64,000 nt of DNA from Streptomyces sp. DSM 110735 (GTDB taxonomy: Bacteria; Actinomycetota; Actinomycetes; Streptomycetales; Streptomycetaceae), in contig NZ_JACYHF010000007.1 of assembly GCF_016482685.1 (NCBI RefSeq), positions 186,001 to 250,000 on the forward strand, given 5' to 3'. Below, piece after piece: positions 53,894 to 64,000 of the stretch. Every line of letters begins with the position of its first letter. Positions within the stretch are counted from its first letter, which is position 1. Below the pieces are notes generated by a model that saw only the letters and a program-made list of their open reading frames with translations, had not been told where the DNA came from and ran no database searches. Both the position numbers and the translations under genes were made by a program.

Positions 53894-54484
53894 ATGTCTC
53901 TCGTTCTCGACCCGGCCGCCCAGGACCTGCTGTTCCGCGAGGCCCGCACGGCGAACACCTTCACCGACGAGCCGGTGACCGACGAGCAGGTCCGGGCGAT
54001 CTACGACCTGGTCAAGTACGGCCCCACCGCCTTCAACCAGACCCCGCTGCGCATCACGCTGGTCCGCTCCCCCGAGGCCCGCGAGCGTCTTGTGGCCCTG
54101 ATGGCGGACGGCAACAAGCCCAAGACGGCCACCGCGCCGCTGGTCGCGATCCTGTCGGCGGACAACGAGTTCCACGAGGAGCTGCCGACCCTGTTCCCGG
54201 CATTCCCGCAGGCCAAGGACCTGTTCTTCGCCGAGCGCCCGGTCCGTGAGCGCTCCGCCGGGATGAACGCCGCGCTCCAGGCCGCGTACTTCCTCGTCGG
54301 CGTCCGGGCGGCCGGTCTGGCGGCGGGCCCGATGACCGGCTTCGACTTCGAGGGCGTCCGCAAGGAGTTCCTGGACGACGACCACACCCCGCTGATGGTT
54401 GTGAACATCGGCCACCCGGGCCCGGACGCCTGGTACCCGCGCTCGCCGCGCCTGGCGTACGACGACGTCGTCACGACCGTCTGA
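53894..54484 (+). CDS. Nitroreductase-family malonic semialdehyde reductase (RutE-like)
   Basis: A 196-residue FMN-dependent reductase. The family pattern is visible in FREARTANTFTDEPVTDEQVRAIYDL, KYGPTAFNQTPLR (FMN-binding loop), MNAALQAAYFLVGVRAAGLAAGPMTGFD and WYPRSPRL at the C-terminus. RutE/YdfG-like members reduce 3-oxopropanoate or related aldehydes; some are general nitroreductases. Actual substrate unknown. GAGGAAGTC precedes ATG 53894. A terminator follows the gene, so it is probably monocistronic. Confidence 0.9.
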   Translation: MSLVLDPAAQDLLFREARTANTFTDEPVTDEQVRAIYDLVKYGPTAFNQTPLRITLVRSPEARERLVALMADGNKPKTATAPLVAILSADNEFHEELPTLFPAFPQAKDLFFAERPVRERSAGMNAALQAAYFLVGVRAAGLAAGPMTGFDFEGVRKEFLDDDHTPLMVVNIGHPGPDAWYPRSPRLAYDDVVTTV

Positions 54485-54527
54485 GCGGCCGTACGGCGAC
54501 AGCGCAGGACGAACGCAGCGCACGGCG

Positions 54528-54559
54528 AAGGGGCCCCGGATCGCCGTCCGGGGCCCCTT
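54528..54559 (+). terminator. Terminator after RutE-like gene
   Basis: A 13-bp stem (aaggggccccgga at 54528-54540 with tccggggcccctt at 54547-54559), a 6-nt loop and a short T run. It lies between the convergent RutE-like and DUF4245 genes and can serve both directions. Confidence 0.88.
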
Positions 54560-54601
54560 TCGCGTGCCGTGGGCCGTCGTGTGCCGTCGCGGATCGCCCG
54601 G

Positions 54602-55135
54602 CTACTTCTCGTTCTTCATCCTCAGCGCGCCCGCCATCGTGGTCAGCCGGTCGAAGGACGCGGTGCCCGCGACCACGGTCGTGGAGCCGGGGGTGCCCTC
54701 CAGGACCAGACCGTCGTAGCGGCCGCCGGTGTACCGGGTCCAGGTGCGGCCGTCGATCGTCTCGGTCCGCTTGGTCGCCTTGGCGCCCTGGGTCGCCTGG
54801 TCGATGACGTCGGCGCGCTTGCCCGTGGACTGCTCGACCTGCACGTACTGCCCGCCCGGTGCCTGGAAGCCGAGGTGCCAGCGGTCGGAATCCTCGGCCT
54901 GGAAGCGTACGGAGGTCGCTTTCCAGGTACTCGGCAGTCCCTCGGGGGCGGCCACCGGGTAGCTCGCCGCACGGCGGGCGCCGGCCGTCTCCACCGTGTA
55001 GTCGACCCGCTTGAGATCGGGGGCGTGATCGTCGTGCGGGACGAAGACATAGATGACCGCCGCCGCGATACCGATGAGGGCCAGGGAAAGGATCATGTCC
55101 CGGACCGTCTTCTGCTTGCCGTTCGTACCTGCCAC
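54602..55135 (-). CDS. DUF4245 membrane-anchored protein
   Basis: A 177-residue protein from GTG 55135. One N-terminal helix (about 14-31, MILSLALIGIAAAVIYVFV) anchors an extracytoplasmic DUF4245 domain (about 45-175; SYPVAAPEGLPSTWKATSVRF..., WHLGFQAPGGQYVQVEQS...). Conserved across actinobacteria directly divergent from glpX, as here. Function unknown. Confidence 0.9.
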   Translation of the reverse strand: MAGTNGKQKTVRDMILSLALIGIAAAVIYVFVPHDDHAPDLKRVDYTVETAGARRAASYPVAAPEGLPSTWKATSVRFQAEDSDRWHLGFQAPGGQYVQVEQSTGKRADVIDQATQGAKATKRTETIDGRTWTRYTGGRYDGLVLEGTPGSTTVVAGTASFDRLTTMAGALRMKNEK

Positions 55136-55262
55136 GCCCCCTATGGTCGCAGGTGCCCCGTGCGCTCATCCGTGGGGCCCCCTGCTCATTTTGTCGGTAC
55201 GACGATAGAGTCAGGAATCGAACCCTCATCCGGCCGTCGTCGTATCAGAAAGGTGCGCTCCG

Positions 55263-56294
55263 ATGACCGAGCATCATCTGCCGTCCGAACTCGATGTCCC
55301 CTCCGAGGCCCCCGACCGCAACCTCGCCCTGGAACTGGTCCGTGTGACCGAAGCCGCCGCGATGGCCGCGGGCCGCTGGGTCGGGCGGGACGACAAGAAC
55401 GGCGCCGACGGTGCCGCGGTGCGCGCCATGCGGACCCTCGTCTCCACCGTGTCGATGAACGGCATCGTCGTCATCGGCGAGGGCGAGAAGGACGAGGCGC
55501 CCATGCTGTTCAACGGGGAGCGGGTGGGTGACGGCACCGGTCCCGAGGTCGACATCGCCGTCGACCCGATCGACGGCACCCGGCTCACCGCCAAGGGCAT
55601 GCCGAACGCGATCGCCGTGCTGGCCGCCGCCGAGCGCGGTGCCATGTTCGACCCGTCCGCCGTGTTCTACATGGACAAGCTGGTCACCGGTCCCGAGGCT
55701 GCCGACTTCGTGGACATCAACGCGCCCGTGGCGGTCAACATCCGCCGGGTCGCCAAGGCCAAGGGCTGCGCGCCCGAGGACGTCACCGTCGTCGTCCTGG
55801 ACCGGCCCCGGCACGAGGAGCTGGTCAAGGAGATTCGGGAGACCGGCGCGCGCATCAAGCTGATCACCGACGGCGACGTCGCGGGCTCGATCCTGGCGCT
55901 GCGCGAGGGCACAGGCATCGACCTGCTGCTCGGCATCGGGGGTACGCCCGAGGGCATCATCTCCGCCTGCGCGGTCAAGTGTCTCGGCGGGACGATCCAG
56001 GGCAAGCTGTGGCCCAAGGACGAGGAGGAGCGGCAGCGGGCGATCGCCGCGGGGCACGATCTGGACCGGGTGCTCACCACGGAGGATCTCGTCAACGGGG
56101 AGAACGTGTTCTTCGTGGCTACCGGGATCACGGACGGGGAGCTGCTGCGGGGCGTGCGGTATCGGTCGGAGACGGCTACGACCGATTCCATCGTGATGCG
56201 GTCCAAGTCGGGGACGGTGCGGAGGATCGACTCCGAGCACCGTTTGAGCAAGCTGCGGGCGTACAGCGCGGTTGATTTCGACCGGGCGAAATAG
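55263..56294 (+). CDS. glpX: Class II fructose-1,6-bisphosphatase
   Basis: A 343-residue enzyme of gluconeogenesis that hydrolyses fructose-1,6-bisphosphate. Class II signatures are [15 protein letters not shown] and [19 protein letters not shown] (metal-binding aspartates), then [14 protein letters not shown] and [20 protein letters not shown]. It lies divergent from the DUF4245 gene; GAAAGGTGC precedes ATG 55263. Confidence 0.96.
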   Translation: MTEHHLPSELDVPSEAPDRNLALELVRVTEAAAMAAGRWVGRDDKNGADGAAVRAMRTLVSTVSMNGIVVIGEGEKDEAPMLFNGERVGDGTGPEVDIAVDPIDGTRLTAKGMPNAIAVLAAAERGAMFDPSAVFYMDKLVTGPEAADFVDINAPVAVNIRRVAKAKGCAPEDVTVVVLDRPRHEELVKEIRETGARIKLITDGDVAGSILALREGTGIDLLLGIGGTPEGIISACAVKCLGGTIQGKLWPKDEEERQRAIAAGHDLDRVLTTEDLVNGENVFFVATGITDGELLRGVRYRSETATTDSIVMRSKSGTVRRIDSEHRLSKLRAYSAVDFDRAK

Positions 56295-56340
56295 CGCCTA
56301 CTGAGGAGGGGGGCGGGGTTCGTTCGCGAGTGCCGGTTGC

Positions 56341-56373
56341 GTTGTGGCTGGTCGCGCAGTTCCCCGCGCCCCT
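56341..56373. repeat. Streptomyces REP-like intergenic element
   Basis: The string gtggctggtcgcgcagttcc followed by ccgcgcccct (56344-56373) is a sequence I recall as very frequent in intergenic regions of Streptomyces genomes. Here it lies between the convergent glpX and WhiB-like genes, followed by an A-rich tract (56375-56400). It may help end transcription; function unproven. Confidence 0.55.
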
Positions 56374-56408
56374 GAAGACAAAAGACAAAAACCAAAAACC
56401 TTCGGGGT

Positions 56409-56774
56409 TCAGCCCGCTATCCGAGGTGCCGTTGCCTTCTTCAGCTCCACCTCGCGGCGCCTCCGGCGGGCCAGGACCACTCGGCGTTCGGCTGCGGTCA
56501 GGCCGCCCCAGACGCCGTAGGGCTCGGGCTGGAGGAGGGCGTGTTCCCGGCATTCGACCATGACCGGGCAGCGGGCGCAGACGCGCTTGGCGGCCTCTTC
56601 GCGGGAGAGCCGGGCGGCGGTCGGTTCCTTCGACGGGGCGAAGAACAGAGTGGCCTCGTCACGCCGGCACACCGCCTCGGTGTGCCAGGGCGCGTCCTGG
56701 TCCCTGTCCCGCTTCGGTGACCGCTGGGCCGGGACGGCGGCGACCTGCAGGGACGAACGCGGCGGTTGCAGCAC
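56409..56774 (-). CDS. WhiB-like Fe-S transcription factor
   Basis: A 121-residue Wbl protein. Four cluster cysteines are present: Cys36, Cys66, Cys69 and Cys75 (VCARCPVMVEC), then the GVWGG turn (87-91) and a basic C-terminal tail (RRVVLARRRRREVE) for DNA binding. Wbl proteins hold an O2/NO-sensitive [4Fe-4S] cluster and bind sigma factor region 4. Position beside glpX matches the S. coelicolor wblI locus as I remember it, but I leave the symbol blank. GTG 56774 follows AGGAGTAG. Confidence 0.93.
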   Translation of the reverse strand: MLQPPRSSLQVAAVPAQRSPKRDRDQDAPWHTEAVCRRDEATLFFAPSKEPTAARLSREEAAKRVCARCPVMVECREHALLQPEPYGVWGGLTAAERRVVLARRRRREVELKKATAPRIAG

Positions 56775-56950
56775 GGTCTACTCCTGACGACGGCTTCGCG
56801 AGCGAGAGACGATGCAGCAAGCCCTACCCGCTGTGCGCGCGCCTATGCACTGCGTCCCCAACCCCGGGCGCACGGCGGCTTGTTCGCACCCCCTCGCGCC
56901 CGGTCGCCCGGGTGCCGCGTCCGCGCGGACCGCGCCGGAATTCGCGACCG

Positions 56951-57646
56951 TCAACGGTCCAGGTGTTTGCGCAGCTTGTGGTCGACCTTGTCCTGCACCC
57001 GGTCGAGGATGTCCGCGACGAAGCGACCGCGCTTGGGCCGCGCCTCCACGTTGCCCAGGACCGCCCACCCGTCCACGTAGATCACGGGTGCCTGGGAGTC
57101 GGTCGAGTCGCGGGTGCTGACCTCGAAGTTGCCCATCACGCCGCCGCCGGTGCCGCGCAGCGACACGTTCTCCGGGACGCGGATCTGGACGTCCCCGAAG
57201 ACCGAGATCGCCTTGATCACCACCTGCTGGTACTCGAAGACGGCTTCGCTGAGGTCGATCTCGACGCTGCCGAAGACCGCGAACGCGTGCAACCGGCGCC
57301 CGGCGCGCCAGCGCCCCCGGCGCACGGCGCTGCTGAACACGGCGACCACGCTGGCGTCGGCGTCGACCGGGACCGCGCCGGGGATCGGGCGCGGCGGGGC
57401 GGCGGTGACATGACCGGGCCGCTCGTGCCCTGCCGGGAGGTCCTGTATGTAGAGGTCCAGCTCGCCGACCGTCTTGGTGTGCAGCACCCCCTCGACGCGC
57501 TCGGCGTGCTCCTCTGCGGTCAGCCGGCCCTCGGCCAGGGCTTCGCGGAGGATGTCGGTGACGCGGTCGCGGTCGGCGTCGGAGGCGCGCAGCTCGGACA
57601 CGCGCGCCTCCGTGCCCGGGGTCTGGGCGTGCTGGTGAAGGTCCAC
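56951..57646 (-). CDS. DUF1707 and LiaF-like domain protein
   Basis: A 231-residue protein. Residues about 17-70 are DUF1707 (SELRASDADRDRVTDILREALAEGRLTAEEHAERVE). Residues about 95-205 resemble the LiaF/cell-wall-active antibiotic response beta-helix (AVFGSVEIDLSEAVF..., ISVFGDVQIRVPENVSL). No membrane helix is present, so it is probably cytoplasmic or peripheral. LiaF-like domains sense envelope stress with Lia-type systems; direct function here is unknown. GTG 57646 start. Confidence 0.9.
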   Translation of the reverse strand: MDLHQHAQTPGTEARVSELRASDADRDRVTDILREALAEGRLTAEEHAERVEGVLHTKTVGELDLYIQDLPAGHERPGHVTAAPPRPIPGAVPVDADASVVAVFSSAVRRGRWRAGRRLHAFAVFGSVEIDLSEAVFEYQQVVIKAISVFGDVQIRVPENVSLRGTGGGVMGNFEVSTRDSTDSQAPVIYVDGWAVLGNVEARPKRGRFVADILDRVQDKVDHKLRKHLDR

Positions 57647-57679
57647 GACGGCAGCGTACCCAAACGCGATAGATCGCGA

Positions 57680-57848
57680 CTAGGGCCTGTCCGGCGGATC
57701 TTCGTGGAGCAGCCCGCGGCGTCTGGTGCGTGCTCTCGGCGTGCGCCCGGATCTCCCTCGTACTGGACGTACTCGGGTGATTCGGGCGTGCGGCGAGAGT
57801 GCGTGCCAGGCGTCGCGGGCCCACGAAGATCCGCCGGACAGGCTCTAG
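57680..57848. mobile_element. MITE-like inverted-repeat element, CTAG-bounded
   Basis: The ends are 28-bp inverted repeats (57680-57707 and 57821-57848) with one mismatch, beginning CTAGgGCCTGTCCGG and reading CTAGaGCCTGTCCGG on the other strand. The interior also pairs imperfectly almost to the centre near 57764, so the 169 bp can fold into one long cruciform. It has no coding capacity. CTAG at both outer edges may be part of the repeat or a target duplication. I recall similar sequences as dispersed in Streptomyces genomes. Confidence 0.75.
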
Positions 57849-57918
57849 GGGGTGTGGATAAGTGGCGCGCCCGACCGCGCGCCCGACCGCGCGCCCCGCC
57901 GCGCGCTCCCGGCGTGTC

Positions 57919-57937
57919 GCAAGTGAGCCTTACCTCA
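57919..57937 (+). promoter_or_regulatory. Candidate iron box (DmdR1/IdeR-type) upstream of fumarase
   Basis: The 19-mer GCAAGTGAGCCTTACCTCA matches the actinobacterial iron-box consensus TTAGGTGAGCCTAACCTAA at about 14 of 19 positions, including the central GTGAGCCT-ACCT core. It is 86 bp upstream of the Fe-S fumarase start. DmdR1/IdeR with iron usually represses, so control of an iron enzyme by it would be unexpected unless it activates. Confidence 0.6.
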
Positions 57938-58022
57938 CAAGAGCCCTCTTCGAAAGGGGTTCTACGCTGGACAGGCCCGCCAGCGTCGGCGGGACCGTCC
58001 GTCGAGTGAGGAATGGGCTGAG

Positions 58023-59693
<1,671 letters not shown>

Positions 59694-59713
59694 GAAACAC
59701 CCTGAGCGACAAC

Positions 59714-59747
59714 ACCCCGGGGGCCGACGGAGGTTGGCCCCCGGGGT
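59714..59747 (+). terminator. Terminator after class I fumarase
   Basis: A perfect 12-bp stem (accccgggggcc at 59714-59725 with ggcccccggggt at 59736-59747) and a 10-nt loop followed by cgttct. It separates the fumarase transcript from the SDR gene. Confidence 0.9.
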
Positions 59748-59764
59748 CGTTCTAGGGTGCGGGC

Positions 59765-60544
59765 ATGACTTCCCCCGCGTACCTCTCCGGGCTCTTCTCC
59801 CTCGACGACCGTGTCGCCGTCGTGACCGGAGGGAGTTCCGGGATCGGGCGGGGCATCGCGGAGGCGCTGGCGCGGGCCGGGGCGTCCGTCGTGGTCGTGG
59901 CGCGGGGCAGGGAGGCGCTGGAGGCGACGGTCGCGCAGCTCACCGGGCTGGGCTGCCGGGCTGCCTGGGTGAGCGCCGATCTCGGGACCCGGGACGGGGT
60001 GCGGGCGGCGGGCGACGAGGTCGTGAAGGAGTTCGGGGAGCCGGACATCCTCGTCAACTGCGCCGGGATCAACCTCCGTCCCCCGATGAGCGAACTCACC
60101 GAGGAGGAGTGGGACCTCACCCTCGCGGTGAACCTCCAGGCGCCCCATCTGCTGAGCCGGCGGTTCGCGCCGGGCATGGCCGAGCGGGGTTTCGGGCGGA
60201 TCATCCACGTCAGTTCCCAGCAGGCGCACCGCGCGTTCGCGCGTTCCGGGGCGTACGGCGTCTCCAAGGGCGCGCTGGAGTCGCTCGCGCGCTCGCAGGC
60301 GGAGGAGTGGTCGCCGTACGGCGTCACCTGCAACACGCTGGTGCCGGGTTTCGTGATGACGCCGCTCAACGCGCGGCTGTCGTCCGACCCGGAGACCGTA
60401 CGGGCGCTGGCCGCGCGCACCTTCGTCGGGCGCAACGGGCTGGCCGAGGACTTCGCGGGCGCGGCGGTGTTCCTGGCGAGCCGGTCCTCCGGGTACGTCA
60501 CCGGGCAGGCGCTGTTCGTGGACGGCGGGTTCTCGGTGCACTGA
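59765..60544 (+). CDS. SDR-family oxidoreductase
   Basis: A 259-residue classical short-chain dehydrogenase/reductase. Cofactor motif is [10 protein letters not shown], structural motif NCAGIN and catalytic YxxxK is YGVSK, with Ser in HVSSQQAH upstream. The C-terminal [32 protein letters not shown] is typical. NAD(P)-dependent; the substrate is not predictable. Lies between the two fumarase genes, 18 bp beyond the upstream terminator. Confidence 0.93.
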   Translation: MTSPAYLSGLFSLDDRVAVVTGGSSGIGRGIAEALARAGASVVVVARGREALEATVAQLTGLGCRAAWVSADLGTRDGVRAAGDEVVKEFGEPDILVNCAGINLRPPMSELTEEEWDLTLAVNLQAPHLLSRRFAPGMAERGFGRIIHVSSQQAHRAFARSGAYGVSKGALESLARSQAEEWSPYGVTCNTLVPGFVMTPLNARLSSDPETVRALAARTFVGRNGLAEDFAGAAVFLASRSSGYVTGQALFVDGGFSVH

Positions 60545-60599
60545 GACCCGTTCGGGCCGGCGCAGGAACATCCCGCCGCTCCCGTTCGCTGTATCCGAC

Positions 60600-61988
60600 A
60601 TGAGTCACGACTACCGCATCGAGCACGACTCCATGGGCGAGGTCCGCGTCCCCGCCGACGCCAAGTGGCGCGCGCAGACCCAGCGTGCCGTCGAGAACTT
60701 CCCGGTGTCCGGGCAGCGCCTGGAGCGGGCGCACATCGAGGCGCTGGCCCGGATCAAGGGGGCGGCGGCGAAGGTGAACGCCGGTCTCGGGGTGCTGGAC
60801 CCCGAGGTCGCGAAGGCGATCGAGGGCGCCGCCGAGGAGGTGGCGGAGGGGCGCTGGGACGAGCACTTCCCGGTGGACGTGTTCCAGACCGGCTCGGGCA
60901 CGTCGTCCAACATGAACGCCAACGAGGTGATCGCGACCCTGGCGAGCGAGCGTCTCGGGCGGGACGTGCACCCGAACGACCACGTCAACGCCTCGCAGTC
61001 GTCCAACGACGTCTTCCCGTCCTCGATCCACATCGCCGCCACCGCCGCCGTCACCCGCGATCTGATCCCCGCGCTCGAACATCTGGCCGACGCGCTCACC
61101 CGCAAGGCGGAGGAGTTCGCGGACGTGGTGAAGTCGGGGCGCACCCATCTGATGGACGCGACCCCCGTGACCCTGGGTCAGGAGTTCGGCGGATACGCCG
61201 CCCAGGTGCGCTACGGCGTCGAGCGCCTGCGTGCGTCCCTGCCCCGGCTCGCGGAGCTGCCGCTCGGCGGAACGGCCGTCGGCACCGGGATCAACACGCC
61301 CCCGGGGTTCTCCGCCGCGGTGATCGAGGAGGTCGCGCGCGCCACCGGGCTGCCGCTGACCGAGGCACGCGACCACTTCGAGGCACAGGGGGCGCGCGAC
61401 GGGATCGTGGAGACCAGCGGGCAGTTGCGGACCATCGCGGTCGGGCTGACGAAGATCGCCAACGATCTGCGCTGGATGTCCTCGGGTCCGCGCACGGGGC
61501 TGGCGGAGATCCGGCTGCCCGATCTCCAGCCGGGTTCCTCGATCATGCCGGGCAAGGTCAACCCGGTCGTCCCGGAGGCGGTGCTGATGGTCGCGGCGCA
61601 GGTGATCGGCAACGACGCGACCATCGCCACGGCGGGCGCGGCGGGCAACTTCGAGCTGAACGTGATGCTCCCGGTGCTGGCCAAGAACGTGCTGGAGTCG
61701 GTGCGGCTGCTCGCCAACGTCTCCCGGCTGCTCGCGGACCGCACGATCGACGGCATCACCGCCGACCGCGAACGCGCCCGCGAGTACGCCGAGTCGTCGC
61801 CCTCGGTCGTCACCCCGCTGAACAAGTACCTGGGTTACGAGGAGGCGGCGCGGATCGCCAAGCGCTCGCTCGCGGAGCGCAGGACGATCCGGGAGGTCGT
61901 CCTGGAGGGCGGGTACGTGGAGCGCGGACAACTGACGCGGGAACAGCTCGACGAGGCGCTGGATGTCCTGCGGATGACACACCCGTAA
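60600..61988 (+). CDS. fumC: Class II fumarate hydratase
   Basis: A 462-residue iron-independent fumarase. The fumarase/aspartase signature [11 protein letters not shown] occurs at about 311-321, and [14 protein letters not shown] and [17 protein letters not shown] are present. It provides fumarase activity when the Fe-S enzyme is inactive, so the two adjacent genes form a metal- or oxidation-dependent backup pair. ATG 60600 start has no strong ribosome-binding site. Confidence 0.97.
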   Translation: MSHDYRIEHDSMGEVRVPADAKWRAQTQRAVENFPVSGQRLERAHIEALARIKGAAAKVNAGLGVLDPEVAKAIEGAAEEVAEGRWDEHFPVDVFQTGSGTSSNMNANEVIATLASERLGRDVHPNDHVNASQSSNDVFPSSIHIAATAAVTRDLIPALEHLADALTRKAEEFADVVKSGRTHLMDATPVTLGQEFGGYAAQVRYGVERLRASLPRLAELPLGGTAVGTGINTPPGFSAAVIEEVARATGLPLTEARDHFEAQGARDGIVETSGQLRTIAVGLTKIANDLRWMSSGPRTGLAEIRLPDLQPGSSIMPGKVNPVVPEAVLMVAAQVIGNDATIATAGAAGNFELNVMLPVLAKNVLESVRLLANVSRLLADRTIDGITADRERAREYAESSPSVVTPLNKYLGYEEAARIAKRSLAERRTIREVVLEGGYVERGQLTREQLDEALDVLRMTHP

Positions 61989-62005
61989 CGGGCGTCCCCC
62001 GTTTT

Positions 62006-62031
62006 CCGCCACCGGCGCCCGGTCGTGGCGG
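62006..62031 (+). terminator. Probable terminator after fumC
   Basis: A 7-bp stem (ccgccac at 62006-62012 with gtggcgg at 62025-62031) with a GC-rich loop, 17 bp after the fumC stop. Moderate strength. Confidence 0.55.
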
Positions 62032-62060
62032 AGGCCACGGCATCGGGTGCCCATGGCACC

Positions 62061-62066
62061 TAATAT
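62061..62066 (+). promoter_or_regulatory. -10 element of a possible leaderless DUF402 transcript
   Basis: TAATAT lies 6 bp before ATG 62073 in an otherwise GC-rich stretch, and no ribosome-binding site exists between them. This fits a leaderless mRNA, a common actinobacterial arrangement in which transcription starts at the initiation codon. Confidence 0.5.
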
Positions 62067-62072
62067 CTGTCC

Positions 62073-62762
62073 ATGGCGGACGACGAAGCGGTGAGACGAG
62101 CGGAAACGGACACGACGACGTACTGGACCGCGGGCACCGCGATCCTGTGGCGGTACCGGGAGAACGCCGGTGACGGCTTCCACATCGCCCGGCCCGTCAC
62201 GGTCGTCCGGGACGACGCCGACCTGCTCGCGGTCTGGCTCGCGCCCGGCACCGAGTGCGTGAAACCCGTGCTCGCCGACGGCACCCCGGTCCACCTGGAG
62301 CCGCTGGAGTCCCGCTACACCAAGCCGCGCGGGGTGCGCCGGGACCGCTGGTTCGGCACCGGGGTGCTGAAGCTGGCGCGACCCGGCGAACCCTGGTCGG
62401 TGTGGCTGTTCTGGGAGCCGGGCTGGCGGTTCAAGAACTGGTACGTCAACCTGGAGGAGCCGCTGGCCCGCTGGAGCGGCGGCGTCGACTCCGAGGACCA
62501 CTTCCTGGACATCTCGGTGAACCCGGACCGCAGTTGGCACTGGCGGGACGAGGACGAGTTCGCGCAGGCGCAGCGCGACGGTCTGATGGACCCGGAGACC
62601 GCCGCCCGCGTACGGGAGGCGGGCCGGCGGGCGGTCGAGGGAATCCGGGCGTGGAAGGCGCCGTACGCGGACGGCTGGCAGCACTGGCGCCCCGACCCCG
62701 CCTGGGCGGTACCGTCACTGCCGGAGGACTGGGACCGTACGCCCGCGCACGTGTCCTCATGA
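62073..62762 (+). CDS. DUF402 domain protein
   Basis: A 229-residue DUF402 protein, the family that includes nucleoside diphosphate phosphatases (FomD-like). Conserved blocks are GTGVLKLARPGEPWSVWLFWEPGWRFKNWYVNLEEPLARW and DHFLDISVNPDRSWHWRDEDEF, whose Asp and Glu are candidate metal ligands. The FomD-like enzymatic role is inferred. The gene probably has a leaderless start. Confidence 0.88.
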   Translation: MADDEAVRRAETDTTTYWTAGTAILWRYRENAGDGFHIARPVTVVRDDADLLAVWLAPGTECVKPVLADGTPVHLEPLESRYTKPRGVRRDRWFGTGVLKLARPGEPWSVWLFWEPGWRFKNWYVNLEEPLARWSGGVDSEDHFLDISVNPDRSWHWRDEDEFAQAQRDGLMDPETAARVREAGRRAVEGIRAWKAPYADGWQHWRPDPAWAVPSLPEDWDRTPAHVSS

Positions 62763-63054
62763 GACCCTTGATGCGCCCCCGGACCACAAACGTAGGATCG
62801 TCCTCCGCAAGGGCATCGAGTTGCAACTACCGGAACAGACGCCGGGCTTGACCATACGTCACCGAGGGGCGGCAGGACGTGAGCGAGGGGTACGGGAACG
62901 GCGGCACCGGCCGGGCGAGGAGCGCCCGGATCGGCGGAGACACCCCTGACCACGCGGGAAATCCGTTCCCGGGGCACGTATTGCGGGTATCGGCATGTCG
63001 GCGGCACCACACGCGCGCCTGGCGCGCGGCCCCGGACGGACGGATTCGACACGC

Positions 63055-64000
63055 GTGACGGAGCAGCCCACTTCCTCCTACGAACGCCCCCAGTCGGGCG
63101 CGGACCCCGCGGAGTCCCGCGGGGCACGCCTGCGTACCCCGACGCCGCTCGGTGCGCCGGGCTTACCGGCACAGTCCCGGGCGGACGGACAGCCGTCCCC
63201 CTCGGGCACCGAGCCGCGCGCCAAGCGCGGCGGCGGCAAGGGAAACAAGGGGAAGGAGCCCCCAGTCAACGGCCCCGAGCACTCCCAGCCGGCCACCGCC
63301 GAGCAGGGCACCCACCGTCCCCGGCCCGCCCCCGAGGGCATTCCGGCACAGCCGGGTGCCGAGCAGGAGCGGACGCCGGGCGCCCGTGAGCGCCGTACCG
63401 GACGCGGTCTGCCGCCGGGGCGCCCGATGCCCATGCGGCGCGACGGGGACCGGCTCCGGTTCGTGGGCGCGGCGACCCGGCGGATCGCGCGCGGCCTCGA
63501 TCTCGACGAGATCGTGATGGGGCTGTGCCGGGCCACGGTGCCGACGTTCTCGGACGCGATCCTGGTCTATCTGCGCGACCCGCTGCCCGTCGGCGACGAG
63601 CGGCCGACCGGTCCTGTGGTGCTGCGGCTGCGGCGCAGCGACCGGGTGCCCGACGAGCGGGACACCGAGGCGCTGCTGCCCGCGCCGTACCCCGACCCGG
63701 AGACGGAGTCCCCCGGGCTCGCCGCGTTCTCCGGACCCTCGGCGCTGACCGCCGAGCTGTGCGAGGTGCACCCGGGCGGCGCGCTGAACGAGGTGCTGCG
63801 CGGGGTGCGTCCGGTGTTCGCGGACACGCCCGCCGCGCGCGCCGCGCTGCCCGAACTCCTCGGCGAGGACGGCGAGGCGCTCGTCCCCGACGGTCAGCAC
63901 GCGATCCTCGCCCCGCTGCGCGGACGGCGCCGGGTGATCGGCGCGGCGCTGTTCCTGCGCCGCCCGGAGCGGCTGGCGTTCGAGGCGGAGGACCTGCTGG
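63055..64000 (+). CDS. GAF-domain regulator, probable PP2C/SpoIIE protein (partial)
   Basis: The right window edge truncates this gene; 315 residues are visible from GTG 63055, with ATG 62995 in frame upstream. The first 120 residues are disordered and Pro/Gly/Arg-rich. Then LRFVGAATRRIARGLDLDEIVMGLCRATVPTFSDAILVYLRD begins a GAF domain (about 130-310) of the type preceding SpoIIE phosphatase domains in Streptomyces. The catalytic part would lie outside the window, so the PP2C assignment is by analogy. Confidence 0.75.
   Translation, partial: MTEQPTSSYERPQSGADPAESRGARLRTPTPLGAPGLPAQSRADGQPSPSGTEPRAKRGGGKGNKGKEPPVNGPEHSQPATAEQGTHRPRPAPEGIPAQPGAEQERTPGARERRTGRGLPPGRPMPMRRDGDRLRFVGAATRRIARGLDLDEIVMGLCRATVPTFSDAILVYLRDPLPVGDERPTGPVVLRLRRSDRVPDERDTEALLPAPYPDPETESPGLAAFSGPSALTAELCEVHPGGALNEVLRGVRPVFADTPAARAALPELLGEDGEALVPDGQHAILAPLRGRRRVIGAALFLRRPERLAFEAEDLL

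Larger units (their letters stand above)
57647..58022. other. Upstream region of class I fumarase
   Basis: About 375 bp. It holds a 169-bp MITE-like inverted-repeat element (57680-57848), a gcgcccgaccgc simple-sequence run, and the candidate iron box (57919-57937). A tTCTACGCT -10-like segment near 57960 could start the fumarase transcript. Confidence 0.7.

Noticed and set aside
55205..55235. A tRNA-like T-loop (GGGTTCGATTCC on the minus strand).
   Set aside because: The flanking T-stem does not pair and no acceptor or anticodon arms can be drawn.

Overview
The window is chromosomal DNA of a Streptomyces or a very close relative. The evidence is the very high GC content, strong third-position GC bias, GTG and TTG starts, and the gene families present: DUF397 with DUF5753 regulators, a WhiB-like protein, SPW-repeat and DUF1707 proteins, SpoIIE-type phosphatases with PAS and GAF domains, and paired class I and class II fumarases. 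No rRNA, tRNA, CRISPR array, transposase or phage structural gene was found.

Region 1 (1-2867) is a regulatory module: a truncated ATP-binding anti-sigma-like protein, a divergent XRE/DUF5753 regulator, three nearly identical tandem DUF397 genes and two small membrane proteins. An S9 peptidase follows (3070-5196). Region 2 (5307-23740) holds three complete five-gene peptide ABC transporter operons in alternating orientation (minus, plus, minus), with a VOC-family gene between the second and third. Each operon has one binding protein, two permeases and two ATPases. Operons 1 and 3 resemble each other; operon 2 differs and its binding protein ends in a membrane anchor. An intracellular S9 peptidase beside three peptide importers suggests uptake and breakdown of peptides, or sensing of peptide signals.

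Region 3 (24635-28796) pairs typA/bipA with a convergent LpqW-like binding protein. Region 4 (29035-44148) is more mixed: a secreted/membrane helical protein, a PAS-PAS-GAF-PP2C-HATPase sensor, a second HATPase protein, NUDIX, SPOR-like, GntR/UTRA, serpin, SPW-repeat, cold-shock and DEAD-box helicase genes with two small followers, a MerR protein and an XRE/TPR-like regulator.

Region 5 (44316-48276) is the most interesting part. It is a compact operon with 4-bp ATGA overlaps, encoding a TIR-domain protein, a STAND-like NTPase with an altered P-loop, and a two-helix membrane protein. The TIR protein's C-terminal tail and the NTPase's extreme N-terminus share a glycine/asparagine motif (GPVNxGxGxQxN). 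I read this as a homotypic recruitment, possibly amyloid-like, signalling motif coupling an NTPase sensor to a TIR effector, as in bacterial immunity or programmed-death systems. This is inference.

Region 6 (48320-64000) is conserved core: ychF, a DUF6542 gene, ppgK, ispH, xseA-xseB, a RutE-like reductase, a DUF4245 gene, glpX, a WhiB-like gene, DUF1707, class I fumarase, SDR, fumC, DUF402 and the start of another GAF regulator. The promoter region of the Fe-S fumarase holds a 169-bp MITE-like inverted-repeat element and a good match to an actinobacterial iron box.
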